A stretch of 9,029 nucleotides of DNA. It comes from an uncultured Oscillospiraceae bacterium. GTDB taxonomy: Bacteria > Bacillota > Clostridia > Oscillospirales > Oscillospiraceae. Positions 6,556-9,029 of the stretch are shown in pieces (the stretch's first letter is position 1; each line of letters begins with the position of its first letter). Below the pieces are notes generated by a model. That model was not told where the DNA came from. It made no database searches and worked only from the letters and a program-made list of their open reading frames with translations. Both the position numbers and the translations under genes were made by a program. The stretch spans positions 1 through 9,029 of the forward strand of contig CALWXY010000028.1 in NCBI GenBank assembly GCA_944385595.1, in the 5' to 3' direction.

Positions 6556-6588
6556 GACAAACTGAAAACAGCCGGTAGTTCCTGCCGT
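6556..6588. repeat. Left copy of a 33-nt imperfect direct repeat (degraded hairpin)
   Basis: This stretch matches 6786-6818 at 28 of 33 positions and lies exactly 230 nt upstream of it. It begins three bases after the stop of the phosphoribosyltransferase-like gene. Its hairpin (ACAGCCGG with CCTGCCGT) has two mismatches and no T-tract, so it looks like a decayed copy of the working terminator on the right. Confidence 0.7.
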
Positions 6589-6788
6589 GAGACTGTAGAA
6601 AAGCGCTCTCCTACTATAACCATAGGGTGCGGCGGGGGAGCTCGAGGGGGCAAGGCCCGCCTCGAATTGGATAAGCCGCCGTCAAAAAGCCTGATTCCTC
6701 AGGCTTTTTGAGCGAAGCGGCATTTTCGCTTGCGAAAATGCCCGGTGGTAAAGCGCGGTCGAAAAAGCTCCAACAGAGCTTTTTCGAC
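6589..6788. repeat. Non-coding hairpin-rich segment, possible small repeat element
   Basis: I see no convincing gene here. In order it holds: a TATAAC box (6615-6620) with no clear -35; a stem TCGAGG (6642-6647) with CCTCGA (6660-6665), with GGGC and GCCC inside; an outer GGCGG (6631-6635) with CCGCC (6676-6680); a 12-bp perfect hairpin (6683-6694 with 6699-6710); an 11-bp hairpin (6719-6729 with 6732-6742, loop TT); and a 13-bp perfect hairpin (6758-6770 with 6776-6788, loop CAACA). The first and last of the three perfect hairpins share an AAAAAGC...GCTTTTT core preceded by GTC, as if derived from one unit. Together with the flanking direct repeats this suggests an inserted or amplified structured element or a non-coding RNA. 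Confidence 0.5.
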
Positions 6789-6818
6789 AAGCTGAAAACG
6801 GCCGGAAATTCCGGCCGT
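6786..6818. repeat. Right copy of the 33-nt direct repeat
   Basis: This copy pairs with 6556-6588. It contains a perfect hairpin and runs straight into a T-tract, so it is the functional terminator version of the repeat. Its first three bases are shared with the right arm of the preceding hairpin. Confidence 0.7.
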
Positions 6819-6823
6819 TTTTT
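6795..6823 (+). terminator. Intrinsic terminator ahead of the phenylacetate-CoA ligase promoter
   Basis: An 11-bp stem (6795-6805 with 6811-6821, loop AAATT) has a core of CGGCCGG with CCGGCCG. Six T (6818-6823) follow, partly paired with the A-run. It ends any transcript crossing the hairpin segment. Confidence 0.88.
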
Positions 6824-6846
6824 GTATTCAAACGGTATATTTATTA

Positions 6847-6875
6847 TTTACATTTGCCATTTAAGGTGCTAAAAT
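6847..6875 (+). promoter_or_regulatory. Promoter of the phenylacetate-CoA ligase / ACT operon
   Basis: TTTACA (6847-6852), a 17-nt spacer and TAAAAT (6870-6875), with TGC in front of the -10, form a good sigma-A promoter. The -35 TTTACA is mirrored by TGTAAA at 6880-6885, around the expected start of transcription; this could be an operator half-site pair but may be chance in AT-rich DNA. Confidence 0.75.
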
Positions 6876-6917
6876 AATTTGTAAAATTCCCCGCGAAGAC
6901 AGAAAGGATTGATACCG

Positions 6918-8216
6918 ATGGAGAGATATTATCAGCCGGAAATCGAGTGCGCGCCGCGGGAGCAAATCCTCGCGTGGCAGAATGAGCGCCTCGTCCAGCA
7001 GGTAAAAAATGTCTGGGACAACGTCCCGTACTACCGCAGGAAAATGGAGGAGAAGGGCGTCACTCCCGACGATATAAAAGGAGTCGACGATCTGTGTAAG
7101 CTTCCCTTCCTCACCAAGGACGACCTGCGTGAGGCCTATCCCTACGGCCTGCTCGCGCGCCCCCTGAGCGAGTGCGTCCGCATACAGTCCACCTCCGGCA
7201 CGACCGGCAAGCGCGTCGTCGCCTTCTATACGCAGCACGACATCGACCTCTGGGAGGAGTGCTGCGCCCGTGCCATAGTGGCCGCGGGCGGCACCAATGA
7301 GGACGTCTGCCACGTCTGCTACGGCTACGGCCTCTTCACCGGCGGCCCCGGCCTGAACGGCGGCAGCCACAAGGTCGGCTGCCTGACCCTGCCCATGTCC
7401 TCCGGCAATACCGACAGACAGCTCCAGTTCATGACCGACCTCGGCTCCACCATCCTCTGCTGCACCCCGTCCTACGCCGCCTACCTCGCCGAGAGCATCA
7501 ACGAGCGCGGCCTGCGCGACAAAATCAAGCTCAAGGCCGGCATATTCGGCGCCGAGGCGTGGAGCGAGGAGATGCGCCGCGACATCGAGAAGTCTCTCGG
7601 CATCAAGGCCTACGATATCTACGGCCTCACCGAGATTAGCGGCCCGGGCGTCAGCTTCGAGTGCTCCGAGCAGCGCGGCATGCACATAAACGAGGACCAC
7701 TTCATAGCCGAGATTATCGACCCCAATACCGGCGAGGTCCTGCCCGAGGGCAGTAAGGGCGAGCTGGTGTTCACCTCCATCACCAAGGAGGCCTTCCCGC
7801 TTCTGCGCTACCGCACCCGCGACATCTGCGTCCTCTCCCGCGAGAAGTGCTCCTGCGGCCGTACCCACGTCCGCATGTCCAAGCCCATGGGCCGCAGCGA
7901 CGATATGCTCATCATCCGCGGCGTCAACGTGTTCCCGTCCCAGATTGAGACTGTGCTCATAAACATGGGTATGCCCGCCAACTATCAGATTATAGTCGAC
8001 CGCGTCAACAACAGCGATACCCTCGACATCGAGGTCGAGATGACTCCGGAGATGTTCTCCGACACCGTCGCGCACATCACCAACAAGGAGAAGGAGCTCG
8101 TCGCCGCGCTCAAGTCCATGCTCGGTATCTACGCCAAGGTCCACCTTGTCGCGCCGAAGAGCATCACCCGCAGCGAGGGCAAGGCCGTCCGCATAATCGA
8201 CAACCGCAAGATCTGA
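6918..8216 (+). CDS. paaK: Phenylacetate-CoA ligase (adenylate-forming)
   Basis: This enzyme activates phenylacetate or a related aryl acid to its CoA thioester through an acyl-AMP intermediate, in the cytosol. The 432 residues are the usual length for PaaK. The ATP-binding loop STSGTTGK is at 91-98, YGLTE (A5-like motif) at 235-239, YRTRD at 298-302, and the C-terminal catalytic lysine in RSEGKAVR at about 422. A KCSCGRTH segment precedes the C-terminal lid domain, as in many PaaK proteins. ATG 6918 is preferred, with AAAGGA (6903-6908) 9 nt upstream; a TTG at 6909 abuts the SD. It is followed 42 nt later by a double-ACT gene. In anaerobes this pair often accompanies indolepyruvate:ferredoxin oxidoreductase genes, where aryl-CoA and aryl acid interconvert and ATP may be made. 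Those genes are not in this window, so the direction and exact substrate are inferred. Confidence 0.93.
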   Translation: MERYYQPEIECAPREQILAWQNERLVQQVKNVWDNVPYYRRKMEEKGVTPDDIKGVDDLCKLPFLTKDDLREAYPYGLLARPLSECVRIQSTSGTTGKRVVAFYTQHDIDLWEECCARAIVAAGGTNEDVCHVCYGYGLFTGGPGLNGGSHKVGCLTLPMSSGNTDRQLQFMTDLGSTILCCTPSYAAYLAESINERGLRDKIKLKAGIFGAEAWSEEMRRDIEKSLGIKAYDIYGLTEISGPGVSFECSEQRGMHINEDHFIAEIIDPNTGEVLPEGSKGELVFTSITKEAFPLLRYRTRDICVLSREKCSCGRTHVRMSKPMGRSDDMLIIRGVNVFPSQIETVLINMGMPANYQIIVDRVNNSDTLDIEVEMTPEMFSDTVAHITNKEKELVAALKSMLGIYAKVHLVAPKSITRSEGKAVRIIDNRKI

Positions 8217-8258
8217 TAAACACCACATGGGCGCCGTGCGGCGCAGGGAGGTTTTAAT

Positions 8259-8690
8259 ATGACCATTAAGCAGATTTCCACTTTTCTTGAGAACAAGCCC
8301 GGACGTCTCGTCAAGCTGACGGCTCTGCTCGCCGAGAACAATATAGATCTCCGCGCGCTCTCGCTCGCGGACACATCCGATTTCGGCATACTCCGCATAA
8401 TCGTCAGCGAGACGGAGAAGGCCCTCGAGGTCCTCAAAGAGGGCGGCTATGTCGCCAAAATCACGCCGGTGCTCGCCGTCGAGATTGAGGACAAGCCCGG
8501 CGGCATGTCCGCCGTGCTCGACATCCTAGCTAAGAACGGCATAAATCTCGAGTACACCTACGCCTTCATCACCAGACATGCCGGCTCCGCCTACATGATT
8601 TGCCGCGTGGGTGACAACGAGAAGGCAGAAGCTCTTCTTGCCGAGGCCGGTATCAAGACCGCGGAGCAGAGCGAAATTGCAAAACTCTGA
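8259..8690 (+). CDS. Tandem ACT-domain protein
   Basis: The 143-residue protein is made of two ACT domains (about 1-68 and 70-143). Each starts with a beta strand and the ligand-loop pattern ENKPGRL or EDKPGGM. It has no catalytic domain. ACT domains bind small ligands, usually amino acids, at dimer interfaces, so this is likely a regulator or ligand sensor. Its placement right after the phenylacetate-CoA ligase, with GGGAGG (8246-8251) 7 nt before the ATG and only 42 nt between the genes, points to co-transcription and a role in controlling aromatic amino acid breakdown. The ligand is unknown. Stand-alone double-ACT proteins of this type are common beside aryl-CoA ligases in clostridia and archaea. 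Confidence 0.9.
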   Translation: MTIKQISTFLENKPGRLVKLTALLAENNIDLRALSLADTSDFGILRIIVSETEKALEVLKEGGYVAKITPVLAVEIEDKPGGMSAVLDILAKNGINLEYTYAFITRHAGSAYMICRVGDNEKAEALLAEAGIKTAEQSEIAKL

Positions 8691-8706
8691 GCGCAAATAA
8701 CACAGC

Positions 8707-8737
8707 AGCCCGCCGGCGATGCCCGGCGGGCTTTTTT
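8707..8737 (+). terminator. Intrinsic terminator of the ligase/ACT operon
   Basis: A 10-bp GC-rich stem (8707-8716 with 8723-8732) with a 6-nt loop is followed by six T (8732-8737). It begins 16 bases after the ACT stop. Confidence 0.94.
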
Positions 8738-8741
8738 CTGC

Positions 8742-8770
8742 TTGACAAAAGGGAAAAGGGGTCGTATAAT
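8742..8770 (+). promoter_or_regulatory. Perfect consensus promoter of the T-box transcript
   Basis: TTGACA (8742-8747), 17 nt and TATAAT (8765-8770) match the sigma-A consensus at every position. It lies five bases after the T-tract of the previous terminator. A strong promoter is expected because control happens afterwards, at the T-box. The start of transcription should be near 8777. Confidence 0.95.
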
Positions 8771-8776
8771 ATGCTT

Positions 8777-9029
8777 ACTTTAATAGTTAAAAGCGATGAT
8801 GAGGAAGAAGTAGCCGCCTCGTATCCGCACAGAAAGCTGCCGGTCGATGAGAGGCGCGCGGTAGGCTGCGGCGAATACATCCTCTAGCAGCGCACCAAAA
8901 GGCCACCAGGCCGAGTAGGCTGCGACGTGTGCGCACGTTACAGCGCGGGGGTTTTATCCGAACCCCGCGAGGCCCTCCCGGCGACGGGCGGGCAAACCCA
9001 AGGTGGTACCGCGAGATTCTGCTCTCGTC
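8777..9029 (+). ncRNA. T-box leader, predicted tyrosine (UAC) specifier; cut by window end
   Basis: T-box leaders sense uncharged tRNA and decide between termination and read-through. The signature AAGGTGGTACCGCG is at 9000-9013; TGGT (9004-9007) would pair with a tRNA 3' end ACCA, giving discriminator A. In stem I, GAGGA (8801-8805) pairs with TCCTC (8880-8884) and GCCGC (8813-8817) with GCGGC (8868-8872). These enclose an internal loop with AGTA (8809-8812) on one side and GAA-TAC-A (8873-8879) on the other, the classic specifier arrangement, so the specifier is UAC (Tyr). Stem II is GCGCAC (8890-8895) with GTGCGC (8929-8934); stem III is CGCGGGG (8944-8950) with CCCCGCG (8963-8969). The terminator starts as CGAGA (9012-9016) with TCTCG (9023-9027), and its end is outside. 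The regulated gene is beyond the edge, most likely tyrS. Confidence 0.93.

Noticed and set aside
6346..6711. A 121-residue frame spanning the end of the phosphoribosyltransferase-like gene and the hairpin segment
   Set aside because: It has no SD, its first half is out-of-frame coding sequence, and it runs through several hairpins.
6556..6818. A CRISPR-like array
   Set aside because: There are only two imperfect repeat copies, separated by 197 nt of structured DNA, with no regular spacers and no cas genes.
8771..8887. An ATG-started frame of 38 codons running through T-box stem I, with the TAC specifier in frame
   Set aside because: The ATG lies directly after the -10 and before the expected start of transcription, there is no SD, and the sequence is explained by stem I pairing.

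Overview
The window looks like chromosomal DNA of a GC-rich anaerobic Firmicute, probably a gut clostridium near Oscillospiraceae or Christensenellales. The signs are strong Shine-Dalgarno (SD) sites, sigma-A promoters in AT-rich gaps, intrinsic terminators, a T-box leader, a glycyl-radical-activase-like radical SAM protein, and a phenylacetate-CoA ligase paired with an ACT-domain protein. The taxonomy is inference only. Most of the content is ordinary housekeeping and accessory metabolism. I see no defence, phage, secondary-metabolite or CRISPR system.

Layout: (1) 2-415, the C-terminal end of a CCA-adding tRNA nucleotidyltransferase, convergent with argG (464-1678, minus) across a 15-bp perfect bidirectional terminator. 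(2) 1679-1898, a divergent control region with an argG promoter, a ybaK-like promoter, a 21-bp palindrome and several TGAATAT half-sites. (3) 1899-3253, a YbaK/EbsC-type aminoacyl-tRNA deacylase overlapping a PflX-like (COG1313) radical SAM protein. (4) 3353-5773, a CtpE-like P-type cation ATPase with its own extended -10 promoter and a hairpin-bearing leader, closed by a strong terminator. (5) 5918-6553, a phosphoribosyltransferase-like protein whose PRPP loop lacks the usual acidic pair, preceded by a tiny possible leader ORF whose stop overlaps its start. (6) 6554-6824, a non-coding, hairpin-rich segment bracketed by two 33-nt imperfect direct repeats exactly 230 nt apart; this is the least explained part of the window. 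(7) 6918-8690, a phenylacetate-CoA ligase and double-ACT gene pair ending in a terminator. (8) 8742-9029, a consensus promoter followed by a T-box leader. Its stem I folds around the specifier UAC, so the gene beyond the window edge is predicted to be tyrosine-responsive, most likely tyrS.

The genes do not form one pathway. Several concern tRNA or amino acids (CCA addition, argininosuccinate synthase, tRNA editing, tyrosine T-box). The ligase/ACT pair is of the type found in anaerobes that oxidise aromatic amino acids through aryl pyruvates. Five of the six promoters I can place carry a TG-N extended -10 element.
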